64,000 nt of DNA from Isoperla grammatica. Taxonomy: Eukaryota; Arthropoda; Insecta; Plecoptera; Perlodidae. Positions 11,117 through 22,733 of this stretch are shown here, piece after piece. The stretch covers positions 7,785,089-7,849,088 of the forward strand of contig OX246743.1 in the NCBI GenBank assembly GCA_945910005.1, in the 5' to 3' direction. The position numbers and the translations under genes are program-made. Each line of letters opens with the position of its first letter. Positions within the stretch are counted from its first letter, which is position 1. A model generated the notes under the pieces. That model saw nothing but the letters and a program-made list of their open reading frames with translations. It did no database searches and was not told the origin of the DNA.

Positions 11117-11833
11117 TTACGACAGTCCCGGGTTCGGTTCCGATAGTTATGACTCATGTTTAGCCCGATCAGCGGTGCTTAATGGTCAACACTGCTGAGG
11201 TTGCACCGTTAGCCAACTGCCGTTCTCTGTACACCGGCTCATACTTAAACAATGTTGCTTCAGCCATGTGCAATCATTATGTCATTATGATGAAAACGTC
11301 TCAGAACACTATTCTAATCGTTGTCGAAATAACAATAAAACAGTGTTGAAGCAACCTGTTGAATACTTACGCCCTTTCCTTATGGTGAACGAAATAATGC
11401 TCCCAGCATCCATTACACAACGAATGATAAAAGGGTTTCCCGTTAGCACTAGACTCTATTTTGGAGGTCGCTGGTTCGATTTTCATCACCGGCGATCCTG
11501 GCTTTACTTTTCTAGAGGGTTTCCTCAGTCGTAAGACGAATAATGGTGTTCATAACTAAAACAGCCCTAATTCCTTCCCAACTATTCCTCGAACTGCCGA
11601 AGAAGCCCTACGTCCTACTAATAAAAGCTTTCCCTATCGTTATCAGATAGAGATGGAGTATATAATAAAATTATAATAGTGTAATAGTAATAGTATAACT
11701 CAAATATATGTAGAAATAAGCAATTCTTATGTTTTAATTATGGATTTAAACATTCAAATCATCGCAAAAGGTGAATTTGGAGTCATGACCACCGAAAAAT
11801 TATTTTAGTTTTATTGATCTAAAATGTATGTTT
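11117..11833. other. Intergenic, no gene seen
   Basis: AT-rich sequence without long frames. Two short stretches resemble the T-arm of a tRNA (GGGTTCGGTTCCG near 11131 and TGGTTCGATTTTCATCA near 11472), which may be SINE debris, but no cloverleaf could be drawn. Confidence 0.3.
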
Positions 11834-11836
11834 AGT

Positions 11837-13417
11837 CAGTGTAGGGTGACCATAATTACAAAAGCAAAAACCGGGACACATGGAGGCTTGATTTGTATGG
11901 ACTTGTGTGGACCACAAGGGGTCTGGGGCGTAGCCCCAGCCGCCGGAGGTGCAAAATTTTTTGGGCAATTTTTATCTCAAGATAGCCTGTAGTGAGATCT
12001 GAGACAGGTTGGGTTGGGCTGGGGGCTGGCCTTTGCCTTGAGGGTGTGGCGCAAGAGAAGAATCAGGTTCCAGGAAAAGATAAGTACGCGCAATTGCAAT
12101 AATTACTGTAAACTTGGCAATAGGTGTTTATTTCTTAGGATTCAACATTTGTTTTATCTTTCAGATTAAATAAAAAAACTTGTAAAAAATTGTACAAAAA
12201 TTGTACAAAAGCCGCGCACGAACCGGTAGCCCCCCCCCCCCCCCCCACTCCTATTGGATCAAGCCTTGGCAAGTCCAAGCGTCATTGTAAAGTCACTGCA
12301 GCAACAAAATGGACCGGTAGCCCAGAGAGATTTGTATTTTGTAGTATTTATGTGGAGTATTTTGAATTATAACTAGTATTGGCTTTTGTATGAAACATTA
12401 TATTGTTTATTAATGGAAATTTAAATGGAGAATACGAATTAATTGGACGAACTCTTAAAACCGGGACATTTTGGCGTCCCGAGAACTATTTTCGGGACAC
12501 CGGGACAGGCCGCAAAAAAACGGGACGATCCCGGTAAAACCGGGACGTCTGGTCACCCTAAGTCAGTGGCATAACGCAAATCGCCCAGCCCCCCCCCCCC
12601 CCCCCCCCCGCAAGAATCGTTACGGGCCCCCTATATGGTGTTAATTAAGAGCCAAATCAATTAATTAACGAAATAGAATTTTACTTGAGCTCTAATAGCA
12701 TTTTGCGATCAAAGCTGTCAATTGTGGCGTCCGTGTTCAACTGTTTGGCCTGCTCACAGTTCACACTCTATATTGGGTATACTGAGAGAGCTTTAAGACT
12801 GTCTTGAGGCACGCTGCAGTGCTGCTCCTCAAATAGTTTTTTTAAATTATTTTTATAAAATCTAAAAATGACTTTTCGGTATGTTGACTGTGATCAAAAT
12901 AATAAGGAATAACATGAGGGCCAGTGGCGTATCGAGGAATTCACAAGGGGGTCTGGGGCGAAAGTCCCAGGCAAGGGAGGTCAGTTCGCCAAAGACGAAT
13001 TTTTTTGGTCATATATGACATTTTACACGCCTGTAAACATGTTTCAAAATCGGACAATGATACAAAATATAATATGATAGTTTTCCTCCGTCCGGGCCCG
13101 TAGTAGTATTCGCCCTAGGGAATAAGAAGAATATATTTAGGATTCAATATAGTTAATGCCGATCGTAAGACAAGAGAAAAGAGGAACCACTGACCCCTTC
13201 CATCCATAAGCCTTTTTAAATATATTCCTTCAAAATTGTCCCATTCTTCCAACTTCTTCCCCCGTAGGCCTATGGCCCCGTAGAAGAATAGGTCCCTATT
13301 GACAACATTTAAAATTTGGCGACGAATAAACAAGATCTGTACCCCGGGCGAGCCGGGCCCCCTCCACAGCAGGCCCCCCCCCTTGCGGGGGCGGTGGGGA
13401 TCTCCTTTACGCCACTG
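11837..13417. mobile_element. Non-autonomous hAT-type element, split by a second hAT
   Basis: The outer element begins CAGTG at 11837 and, after the inner insertion, resumes with GGCATAACGC (12569). It ends CTTTACGCCACTG at 13417. It is flanked by the perfect 8-bp duplication TGTTTAGT (11829-11836 and 13418-13425). No transposase is present. It contains C-rich homopolymers near 12590 and a degenerate CTGGGGC hairpin module near 12953. A third CAGTGGCGTATCGAGG end at 12922 may mark another truncated family member inside it. Confidence 0.82.
11842..12560. mobile_element. hAT-type MITE nested in the TIR of another hAT
   Basis: Terminal repeats start TAGGGTGACCA (11842) and end TGGTCACCCTA (12560), with inner CCGGGAC motifs repeated near both ends. 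The 8-bp duplication AGTCAGTG flanks it (11834-11841 and 12561-12568) and contains the first five bases of the outer element, so insertion was into that element's terminus. A CTGGGGC-gta-GCCCCAG hairpin lies at 11923-11939, 81 bp from the left end. Confidence 0.88.
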
Positions 13418-13634
13418 TGTTTAGTATTCAGAGACAATTGATTAAACCTGTATTTATCTAATCTCTTACGTTATAGCCATCCACTGTAGCTCATCGTTAT
13501 ATAGTAGGTATGGTTGGGGTTGGGGCGCAGGTCATAAGCGTATGGCAACTAGGAAGGGACGTGTGTTCGAAACCCGCATAAGTTTTAAAGGAATAGTCGG
13601 GTAAAAAACTAAAAAATCACCAATAATAATGAGT

Positions 13635-14080
13635 CATAAGCCCATATCACAGTACCATTGGAATCGTAGACTGGAGTCGCCAATTGCAATCGCAATCTAC
13701 AATTATCCAATCACACTTGACCAGCTGAAAATCCTAAAATCGTTCAACTAGGAAATAAATTTAATAATAATAACTAATAAGACAAAGTTTAATCACAAAC
13801 AAATATATAATTAAAGTTATTGGCTCTTTGTTTTCATTAAAGTAGTTGTTGCTTGAGGTTATGTTGTCACAGTGCTCAATATGTATTTAACCGTTCTCCT
13901 TCCTGATTGGTTCACGTGACTCGGATCTACGATTCCCAATCTTGTTTTAGAGCTCGGTCTATAAAAAGATTGCAATCGTAGACTGGCCGAACTGAGCTAC
14001 TGCGCATGCGCCGCCAATCGTAAGCTCGAATCTACGATTGCAATTGTCAGTTCGGAACCTAATGTGATAAGGCCTATAAG
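13635..14080. repeat. Inverted-repeat (foldback/MITE) element
   Basis: The left end CATAAGCCCATATCACAGTACC and inner AATCGTAGACTGG...CAATTGCAATCG segments recur inverted at the right (CTACGATTGCAATTG, then ATGTGATAAGGCCTATAAG ending at 14080). Internal ATCGTAGA motifs occur several times in both directions. No coding capacity. Ends are approximate. Confidence 0.5.
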
Positions 14081-15615
14081 TACATGAAATTCAGTTATGT
14101 GTAAAATAAAATTGATATAGGTTGCTTCAATGCAAGAAAAAAATAGTAAACATTTAGCTATTCTACTAGATTCCCTTCGCAAGCTCTGCTGCATTTTTCT
14201 TCTAAAGCGTAGTACAGCTGTATAGGTTCTGAGCTCGCTGGCACCTTCCCGATTGACAGAGCAATCATTGTACGACGATCTGACGATACATCTACACTAC
14301 GATACATCTACACCAACGGTTTAACATATGTTTAATGATAACTACATTCTGGCTTTCATTTGTAAGTAATATGTGTATATTATATACATACGACCACTCT
14401 CCTACACAACCTAGTACAGCAATCCCATTTCAATTCAGATATAAAGGGACCCTAAAAACCCTAATTTGAATTATAAAAATTTTACACTTCAGCTACTGGT
14501 AGTGTTTTACCAGTTAATCTCATACCCAAACTTCATCACACTACTAGTTTGAGTTATGTATAGCCTACATTTGACTTAACAAGGGATTACTATGTGTATT
14601 GCTGATATCTACACTATTTAGTATTTACACTATTTTTACACCAACTACCCTGTTAGCTTTGACATGCATTAACATATCAACAACTGTACATTATGGCAAT
14701 TGGATATGGAAAAATAACTATTTGAGCTATTTAGTATTTACAATCGGTAATTTGAATATGGTACCTAAGGACTTCCTGGGAGAAGGTTAACATGGTTAAT
14801 ATGACAGCTTTAAGTCATGAATATTTTTTAACGAGTTTACACGATTTTACAACGATTTTAATGTCTGTGTATAAGTCTGTATTTTTATATTTTTATTCTT
14901 CAAACTTGACATGGTCAATACCGTATATGCAACCAATGTATTGTGTACATGGTCAAACGACCGCATATGAAATAAATAAATAAAAAAAATAGATTCTTAG
15001 TACGTATACAATATGCTCACTTGTTTGTCTACAACGACAGCATACAGGATGATGAGCAATACCAGTCTGCTATTTAATGGAATTGCAATTACCTAATGTA
15101 CGAGAGTATGGCCACCATCAATGTCCATTACGCCATGTGAGTATAATGGTTAAATAACAGCTATGTCAGTTGAAACTGCGTATTTATTATTTTTTTTAAG
15201 AATTGACGATTGTGATACTACAAGTGGAACATCATACATTTTTTAAGTGTGTTGCTTTAAAAAAATGTACAAATAATTTATTAAAAAGAATTTACAAAAT
15301 GTACAGATTGGGAAAACAAATTACGAATGTCAAAGCATGGAGTTGTGTATTATAAATCCATGGTCAAAGTATGTCGTTAAACCACAAATAAAATGAAATA
15401 GGTCTACAACAAATTAATAAACAAATGTTAACAGTGTTAGTTCTACTCCAGTGTAAGACTGCTTAGGAAGGCGGCATACCTGGGTAAATAATATACGAAA
15501 GATCTCCAAATTGTTGATTACAAAGCGCGTTTCATCCGTCATGAAAAAATAGAAAATTTTTTTAAAAAATTAGAGAAAAATTCTGTCGTCAAATGGATAA
15601 ATATAGGCTACATTT
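14081..15615. other. AT-rich intergenic sequence
   Basis: No gene recognised. A run ending GAAATAAATAAATAAAAAAAA near 14970-14992 looks like the 3' tail of a truncated LINE on the plus strand, but no coding part could be tied to it. Confidence 0.3.
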
Positions 15616-16117
15616 CCACAATAACGTACGTCTCTGTATGTAGCCTAAGCCTACCACGTGTATTATTCATTACTCCTCATCTCGATTGGCAACAATCTGT
15701 AAAGATGTGCATCGGGACACAACGGTCAACGATCATTCTAATTTTATCATCAAAGTTCAGCTCCATGCAAAAGGGTTCCACCATTTAAAGCTCATACCTA
15801 GTATATAGATTAAACTAGGAAAACGCTGTTTGACGCGTTGATAAGCGAGCGCGTCAATATCTACGAACTTTCTGGCGAAAAGATCTCAAAGCTAATAGAA
15901 ACAACAATTAACAATTCAAGAATGCGCATTGCAAAAATTTTTCTAATTGCCATAGATATTATACTTCCGACATTGTTGAATGCAGTGCAATGTGCGTTGC
16001 TAAGAATTTTCGTTGTAATGTTTTCGGCGCGGTCCGCCACCGTTACTAACAGTTATTGACAGCAATAGAAATGTAATGTCTGCCTCTAATACGTATCCGA
16101 TCGTGTTTAAATTAGTA

Positions 16118-16333
16118 CAGGGTTGCTACCAAGTAATTTTTTAAATCCTCTGAAGATACCAAAAAAATCCTCAAAAATCCTCCAAAACACATTTATTCTA
16201 CAACAACTTAGCATATTATAAAGTGTGAAAGAATAAAAAAAAATTTTAGGTTATGCGTTATGCCAGATGATCTTTAAGAATATGCCTTTCCATTATAATT
16301 TATATATAAATACTGTAAATAATAAATTTATTT

Positions 16334-16377
<44 letters not shown>

Positions 16378-16962
16378 AAGAAACAAGCGACGCAATCGAG
16401 TACAAATCTAAACAAACAGCCGTCTGCGTAATTTTCCACGAGTGGAAACCAGGCAAATAACAGCATAGACTCATAGGGAAGTCAGTCGTCACGTCACGGG
16501 CTCACGCTCACGGTTCTGCTTGTTACCAACGAGGCACAGGCAACGCGCTCTATCGTACACTAAAACAAACACACACATTCTGCAAAGTTGACGATAGAGG
16601 ACGCTACTTACTACTAGACCAATCACAACGCTTTACGTACCGCATTGGCTGTCTCCCACACAAGCTCCACCCTCTGCTTGCTATTATAGTAAGACAACTT
16701 ACAAAAACACAGTTGAAATCTCGATATTTCACACGTGTTTTGAGATATCGTGTCTATGCGGCAGGTTCAAGTGTAGATTGTCCAACTTTACTTTTTACGT
16801 TATTAAATCGTCCTTTATGGCGGAATTTTCAAATTATAGTAAATTTCACGGTTTTTACAATGATAGTAGAAAATCCGCCAATTTGACCGTTAATCCTCAT
16901 GTCCGCGAGGCACCCTAAAAATCCGCAAAAGAGGATAAACTCCGCAAAAACGGCAACCCCTT
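16118..16962. mobile_element. Non-autonomous hAT-type element
   Basis: Begins CAGGGTTGCTACC (16118), ends CGGCAACCCCTT (16962), and is flanked by the perfect 8-bp duplication AATTAGTA (16110-16117 and 16963-16970). AATCCTC/GAGGAT-type subterminal repeats occur near both ends. An (AT)n run of about 38 bp lies at 16336-16373. No transposase frame. Confidence 0.82.
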
Positions 16963-16970
16963 AATTAGTA

Positions 16971-17215
16971 TATTCGTGACCGGACGAAACTTAACTACAA
17001 GATAGCCACCTCACATTTTTATGTTACTGTGTTTCAGAAAAATATTTTCGAGTAACTTTAGTGTAACTTTGGCAATATTTATCAGATCGCCATAAAATTA
17101 ACATATTCGTGACCGGAAAAAGCTTTAAAAAAGTATGGCTATCTCACATTTTGCCGCCATTTTGTTTCAGAAAAATATTTTGCAGTAACTATGGACTATG
17201 GTGTAACATTGTAAC
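16971..17215. repeat. 133-bp tandem duplication
   Basis: TATTCGTGACCGGA at 16971 recurs at 17104, each followed by AGATAGCC/TATGGCTA...CTCACATTTT and then GTTTCAGAAAAATATTTT. Two imperfect copies, non-coding. Confidence 0.6.
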
Positions 17216-18192
17216 TTTTCGAACGATTTTGCCTCAAAACTATACACCTTCAATCCACATCGAGGCTTGTGGATCGTCCAAATTTCAAGTTGATCAGACT
17301 TTCCGTTCGACCGCTATCGACAGACATAAAAAAAAAAACAGAACAAAGTGCCATAAGAGTTCGTGGAGACGCTCGCTTAATAAATACCACTTGGTTACAT
17401 ACCAAAAGAATTTGCATCTACCAAAACTGCATGGTCCAAACATTTATTACATAGGCCCAGCATAAGGGAAAATAACTACCATACAACAAATAACTTCCAG
17501 AAACTTGAAAAAACATTACATTTAAAAAAGATAATTTACTACATTAATAGCAATGGGAAAATAATCGAGACTATTAATTTTGCTAAATCGCTACACACGA
17601 ACTGCTGAAAAACAATTTGAGCTGTGTTTTTTACATTATAGTAATCGGTTTGTAGATAGTCAGTAATATATAATTTATTGGTAATGTACTGCACCAGTAT
17701 GGCACTACTTTACACACGAGATTAAACAAATTATTTTAGAAAGATATAATAACAACTTCCTTATCCATAAATTCCTTAATTGTTGATTGTTGATTGTTTA
17801 CAACAGCATAACAATCTGAATAAGCTGACCAGATTATAACAAATCTTATTTACAGCTACTTATCTGCGTAACATGACGCAGTAGATTATCACACATACTT
17901 TCCAAACATTTCATTTATCAGTAATAAATTGATTTAATGAATACAGTTTACAGTAGTTGGACACAGTGCATCTTAAACCAAATAATTTTATAATAGAACA
18001 TTCATATTTTTGTTTTACAATGCTATTTAGTATTTAGCAATGGATAATCCAAAGCTGTGGTCTACAGTGAGCAAATTAGCATTTACTCTAAAAAATAGCC
18101 GCAACAAGTTGCACACACACTCAATGTACTTCAAATAGAAGATATGCCATGATAAATAAAAGGGTAAATAAGCTCATTGTTATTGGTAACAA

Positions 18193-18240
18193 GCTAGGGA
18201 TGCTCACGACCCCAAATCCCGAATCGGGATCAGAAAGGTT
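18193..18240. mobile_element. Solitary hAT-like terminus next to the MARCHF6 stop codon
   Basis: TAGGGATGCTCACGA at 18193 followed by palindromic TCCCGAATCGGGA resembles the TAGGGATG ends of the hAT elements at 42496, 47988 and 61972. No second end or target duplication was found before the coding exon, so this may be a truncated copy. Confidence 0.35.
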
Positions 18241-18245
18241 ACATG

Positions 18246-21200
18246 TCAATTCTGGATAGAGGTTTGGGTTGTAGCCGATTTTTGTCGCCTATGATCGTAA
18301 TTAACGAGCCTTCTCCCGACAAGGTATTTATCATTCTTAATGTGTTCGTACAATTTCCTAAACTGCCTAACTTGAATGTAGCATATCACCGCGGCCAACG
18401 AGGCGAGCCATAGAAACGGATATATCCGTCTGGCGACGAGATTCCTCGTCTGCGCGCTGCTCACCAACACCGGGACGAGGCCGTAGGCGGCCGCGTACGG
18501 GATCGCCAGCGCCAGTCCAAACACGACGATGACGGGCGCCGCGATGTTGCGCAGGATGAACACCAGGTTCATGCCGCGTATGCCGTCGCGGTACGCCCGC
18601 TCTATGGAGCGCCTCAGGAACCAGTTGGGGCCCATCATGGTGACGGCGCACGCTATCTTGGTGTAGAGAACGCCCAGCGCCCAGTCCTGCCACACGAACA
18701 GTACCGGCGTCTGGTCCAGAGGGACGCGCAGGGGGATCACGACCACCAGCTCCAGGAGGAGGCCGAACAACAGCGGCAACACGCCCAGCAACACGACGAA
18801 CGCTATGGCGGACTTGAAGCCGAGCAGGCACCACGTGCGGAGCTTTGCCGCGATGGCCGCGCGTCCCTGCGGCAGCCAGCCCAGCACCAGCGCCATGGCG
18901 CGCGCGGCAAGCCAGCACAGATAGGTCCCGCACGCTGCCGTGTAGAGCTCGTGCACGCGGCCTATCTGGTCGGGGACCGAGGCCACGGGCTCCGTCTTGA
19001 GGGGGGCGTTGGCCGGGGGCGCCCCCACCAGCCAGAACGCCATGACCCTGCGTCCCAGCCACACGGGCAGGGTGAGGGCGCCCAGGCTGGCCACTACCAG
19101 CGTGACACACACCGCGAGGAGGAGGCCGCCCAGCCGGGCCGGGAACCATCGCGGACGATCGTACGGCTGGAAGCCGGTGGGCCCCTCGCGTTGCAGCAGG
19201 GCCTGGTGGGCTGCGGCCAGGCCCCCCACGGGGGCGGGGTCCTCGTCTCCGCCCCCCGCCCCTCCCCCCCCCACGTCCGCAGGCACCCCGTTAGTCTCTG
19301 CCTCCGCCTCGTTGCCCAGGAGATACGAGTGCAGGTTCAACACCCAGGCCACGGCTCGACACCAGGCGCGAACCAGTCCCTTCAGCCAGGTACGAGTGTG
19401 CGACTGCTCCAGCAGCGCTGGCAAGATCACCTGGAATAAGACAACACACATGTCTATTCAGCACTATAAAGCACACAAACACTGCCCAGAGGCCGAAATC
19501 GTAGCCTAACTAGAGAAGTATTCTATTTTTTGTGAACATCGAGCATTTGATAATTTGTTTTCTGCTGTCAGAGGAAAATATGGTTAATTAATCAAAAATC
19601 GTTATTTACAAGACCACTTAATACTCATTTAGTACGGTTACATGTATTACAAAAAAATTAAATGATATAGGTAGGCAATGAAGCATTAAAGAAACACAGG
19701 GTTGTTGGAAATTTGGGGCAGAGCTGCCATGTGAAAAATCAATTCCAGCTACTATCTCCACTTCTGCATATTACTATACAGATTTAACTTATTAAACAAT
19801 TTACTTTGGTGGTGTGGTGTCCACAGGTTTACCCTCATGTTGACAATCTCCAAAGTAAAACAAAACAATAAAAGGAACCAAAGTCAATGCTGCTAGAATG
19901 ATTGCAGAAAATCTGATCACGAAATGTGCAAGCAAAATAAAGATACAAGATAAAAGTGTTATTTTGTACGATCTTCCCTACATATGTAGGCCTACGATAC
20001 TTCGAAAAAGTTTCTGGCACAACAAACCTGAAGTAAGAGTAGCTCCAGCGACAGCTCGTTTACTTGTGCCTCTGTGTGAAGCGCAACCGTGTAGGGCAGA
20101 AAACTTGGCCACAACGCTCTCAGCATCCCAACGGGAAGCCACAACATCAGCAAAACTGCAGTTCCAAAGATGACGGCCGACGCAATCAGACGACGAACAT
20201 GGCGCACTATCGGAAGATGAATCATTTCCTGGAAAGAATAAACGTTAGGTCAAGGTCTACGACTATTGACGTACATTTTCTGACTGAATTCCCTTACTAT
20301 CTTAAATAAGTCTTATGTGAATAATTTCATACCTGAATAGGGCTGAAGTCTGGGTCGTTCAAGTTCCGTAAGAACCATAAAACTCCGGGCCTCAGGACTT
20401 CTCTCAGTAGAAGTATGAAAGAGGCAAAGTAATAAACGTAGATCATTCCGATCAGCCAATGGATGAACATCGAAGTGCCGGGAGCCTGACGGAAGCTGGA
20501 CTCGCGATCTCGAAGGGTGGCATCGAACATCGACAGGGAACAAATGTCCAACCACCAACCGCAGATGAGGGGAAGAACGCCAATCTCCACTACCGACAAA
20601 AGCGACACCTTCACGACGACGTAGCAGAGGCCCAATATCCTCCTCGTCTTCTTCAGTCCGAGCATCGACGCGAACCCGTGGAGCACCACGAAGAGCATCC
20701 CGATGACGCAGTAGCCGCACAGAGTGGTCACCAGTCCCTCGAAGTGCGACGCGGCCGCGTAGTCGCGCATGCTGAAGCAGTACACGGTGAAGTAGCCAAT
20801 GTGGTACGGCACAAACGCAAACACGAGTATGAAGAGGGTGTTGAGCGAGACTACCCAGAAGACGTGTTCGAGGAAGACGAGCGAACCATCCAGACCGAGG
20901 AGTCTCTCCCACGTGAGTTCCTCCGCGGCCCTCTCCCACTCCATCGGGTTCCAGTTACCCTCGTCGGCGGGGGGGGCGTCGCCACCCCCCATCTCCTCCC
21001 CGTCCGCCGCCTCCGGGTCGACGGGGGGCGGGGGCGGCTCCTGCGGCTCCCCCGGCTGTTCCCCGATGCCGAGCTGCTGGAGTAGATCCGGAATGTTGTT
21101 GTTGTCGGGAGGCGGTGGCGGGGGATTCGGAACCGGCATCTCCACCAACGGGGGAGGGTTTATGTCTCTCTCCAGCCAGTCGGGTCCGCCCCCGTGCAAG

Positions 21201-21706
21201 ATCTGTTCCCGAAGCCACACGAGACCGATGAATGCGAAGAGGGTGCACGTCACTACGAAGCAGCCGTGGAAGATGTCGGACGCCCAGTTCTCCGTCGACA
21301 ACATCTCCAGCGGCAACGTCAGCACCGACTCCATCGATCCGGTGAAGAGGCACCTGTAGATCCGGCACGCCGTCAACGGGACGACCCCCAGCCACGCCAA
21401 CACGACCAACGTGTAATGTAGCCAGTACTTGAACGCTGTCGCCGCGCTCGATAGTAAACCCCCCGCGACGTCTCGTAGGGGCAACCTTCGTGGCATGTCC
21501 GGCGAGTAGATCGGCGTAAACGAGAAGCGATGGCTGCACAGTTCGCAGTACTCTTTCCGGCTGTAGCGCATCCACTGTACGAGACATTCTTGGTGGATCC
21601 ATTTTATGCTTCCCGTGCAAATACAAGGGTGGAATAAAGGCCGGTCGGGTAGTCCTTCTGAACGACACACGCGGCAGATGTCGGCTCCTTGTGAGTCCTC
21701 CATCAT
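18246..21706 (-). CDS. MARCHF6: MARCHF6/TEB4 (Doa10-type) ER membrane E3 ubiquitin ligase, 3 exons, 919 aa
   Basis: Exons on the minus strand are 21706-20333, 20228-20028 and 19430-18246. Their junctions are GT-AG and all in phase 0, giving 458+67+394 residues plus a stop, close to the usual 910. The protein starts with a RING-CH finger in C4HC3 order (C11, C14, C28, C30, H38, C41, C54, C57). A Pro/acid-rich cytosolic loop follows (about 190-255), then many hydrophobic segments. The conserved TEB4-Doa10 block and the RRIYPF...QVRQF-YEHIKNDKYLVG C-terminal signature are present. The family acts in the ER membrane, ubiquitinating misfolded and sterol-pathway proteins for proteasomal destruction (ERAD). 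Three exons is very few for this gene; vertebrate versions have many. The first Met at 21706 gives the conserved N-terminus. The 3' part of the coding region is markedly GC-rich compared with its surroundings. Confidence 0.96.
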
Positions 21707-21855
21707 TGTGATAGCGATGTCTCGAGGCTAGGCCTACTTTCTATATCTGGGGAAAGAAAGATCATTTCTCAGTTAGGCATATCGTAAATTTGACAACCAG
21801 GTTTGAAAAATATTTTAATATTTAGGAGCCGGGACCAAAAATAAGCAAAGCTTAG

Positions 21856-22733
21856 ATGTTCTATTATAAAATTATTTGGGTTAAGATGCACTGTGTCCAA
21901 CTACTGTACTATATTCATTAAATCAATTTATTACTGTAAATGAAGTGTTTGGAAAGTAGGCCTATGTGTGATAATCTACTGCATCATGTTATGTAGAAAA
22001 GTAGCTGTAAATAAGATTTGTTATAATCTGGTCATGTTATTCAGATTGTTAAGCTGTTGTAAAGAATAAACAATCAACAATTAAGGAATTTATGAATAAG
22101 GAAGTTGTTATTATATCTTTCTAAAAAATGTGTTTAATCTCGTGTGAAGTAGTGCCATACTGGTGCAGTACATTACCAATTAATTACATATTAGCTACTG
22201 ACTATCTACAAACCGATTACTATAATGTAAAAAACACAGTTCAAAATGTTTCTTAGCAGTTTGTGTGTAGCGATTTAGCAAAATTAATAGTCTCGATTAT
22301 TTTCCCAACATGTTATTAATGTGGTAAGTTATGGTAAATTATCTTTTTTAAATGTAATGTTTTTCAAGATTCTGGAAGTTATTTTGCTATATGGTAGCCT
22401 AGGCCTAGGCCTAGTTATTTTCCCTTATGCTGGGCCTATGTAATAAATGTTTGGACCATGCAGTTTTGGAGATGCAAATTCTTTTTGTATAGGGCCTAGG
22501 CTAAAACCAAGTGGTATGTATTTAATATATATAGGCCCTACTAGGTATGAGCTATAAATGGTGGAACCCTTTTGCGTGGAGCTGAACTTTGATGGTAAAA
22601 TTAAAATGATTTTTGTGTCCAGATGCACATCTTTACAGATTGTTGCCAATCGAGATGAGGAGGAATGAATAATAGGCCTACACGTGGTAGGCCTAGGGCC
22701 TAGGCTACATACAGAGACGTTTGTATTGTGGTA
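21856..22733. repeat. Right arm of large inverted repeat around MARCHF6
   Basis: Inverted copy of 15616-15815 plus 17375-18002 (see that entry), continuous here apart from insertions of AGGCCT-type motifs. It lies upstream of the MARCHF6 start and could overlap its promoter or 5' untranslated region, which I cannot delimit. Confidence 0.8.

Larger units (their letters stand above)
15616..18002. repeat. Left arm of large inverted repeat around MARCHF6
   Basis: Two blocks (about 15616-15815 and 17375-18002) match, inverted and with many small differences, the segment 21856-22733 on the other side of MARCHF6. Shared landmarks include the 18002/21856 end (ATAATAGAACAT), the CTTCCTTAT...CCTTAATTGTTGATTG block and CATGGTCCAAACATTTATTACATAGGCCCAGCATAAGGGAAAATA-type sequence near 17430. 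The left arm is interrupted at 15816-17374 by a hAT element and a tandem duplication. Confidence 0.8.

Noticed and set aside
11100..11150. tRNA T-arm-like GGGTTCGGTTCCG
   Set aside because: No matching acceptor stem, D-arm or A box could be placed around it.
13505..13580. Possible tRNA or SINE with GTGTTCGAAACCC
   Set aside because: B-box-like element only; the A box and stem pairing are not convincing.
18367..19149. 260-codon frame overlapping MARCHF6 exon 3 in another frame
   Set aside because: GC-rich shadow frame; the real frame matches the conserved C-terminal MARCHF6 signature.
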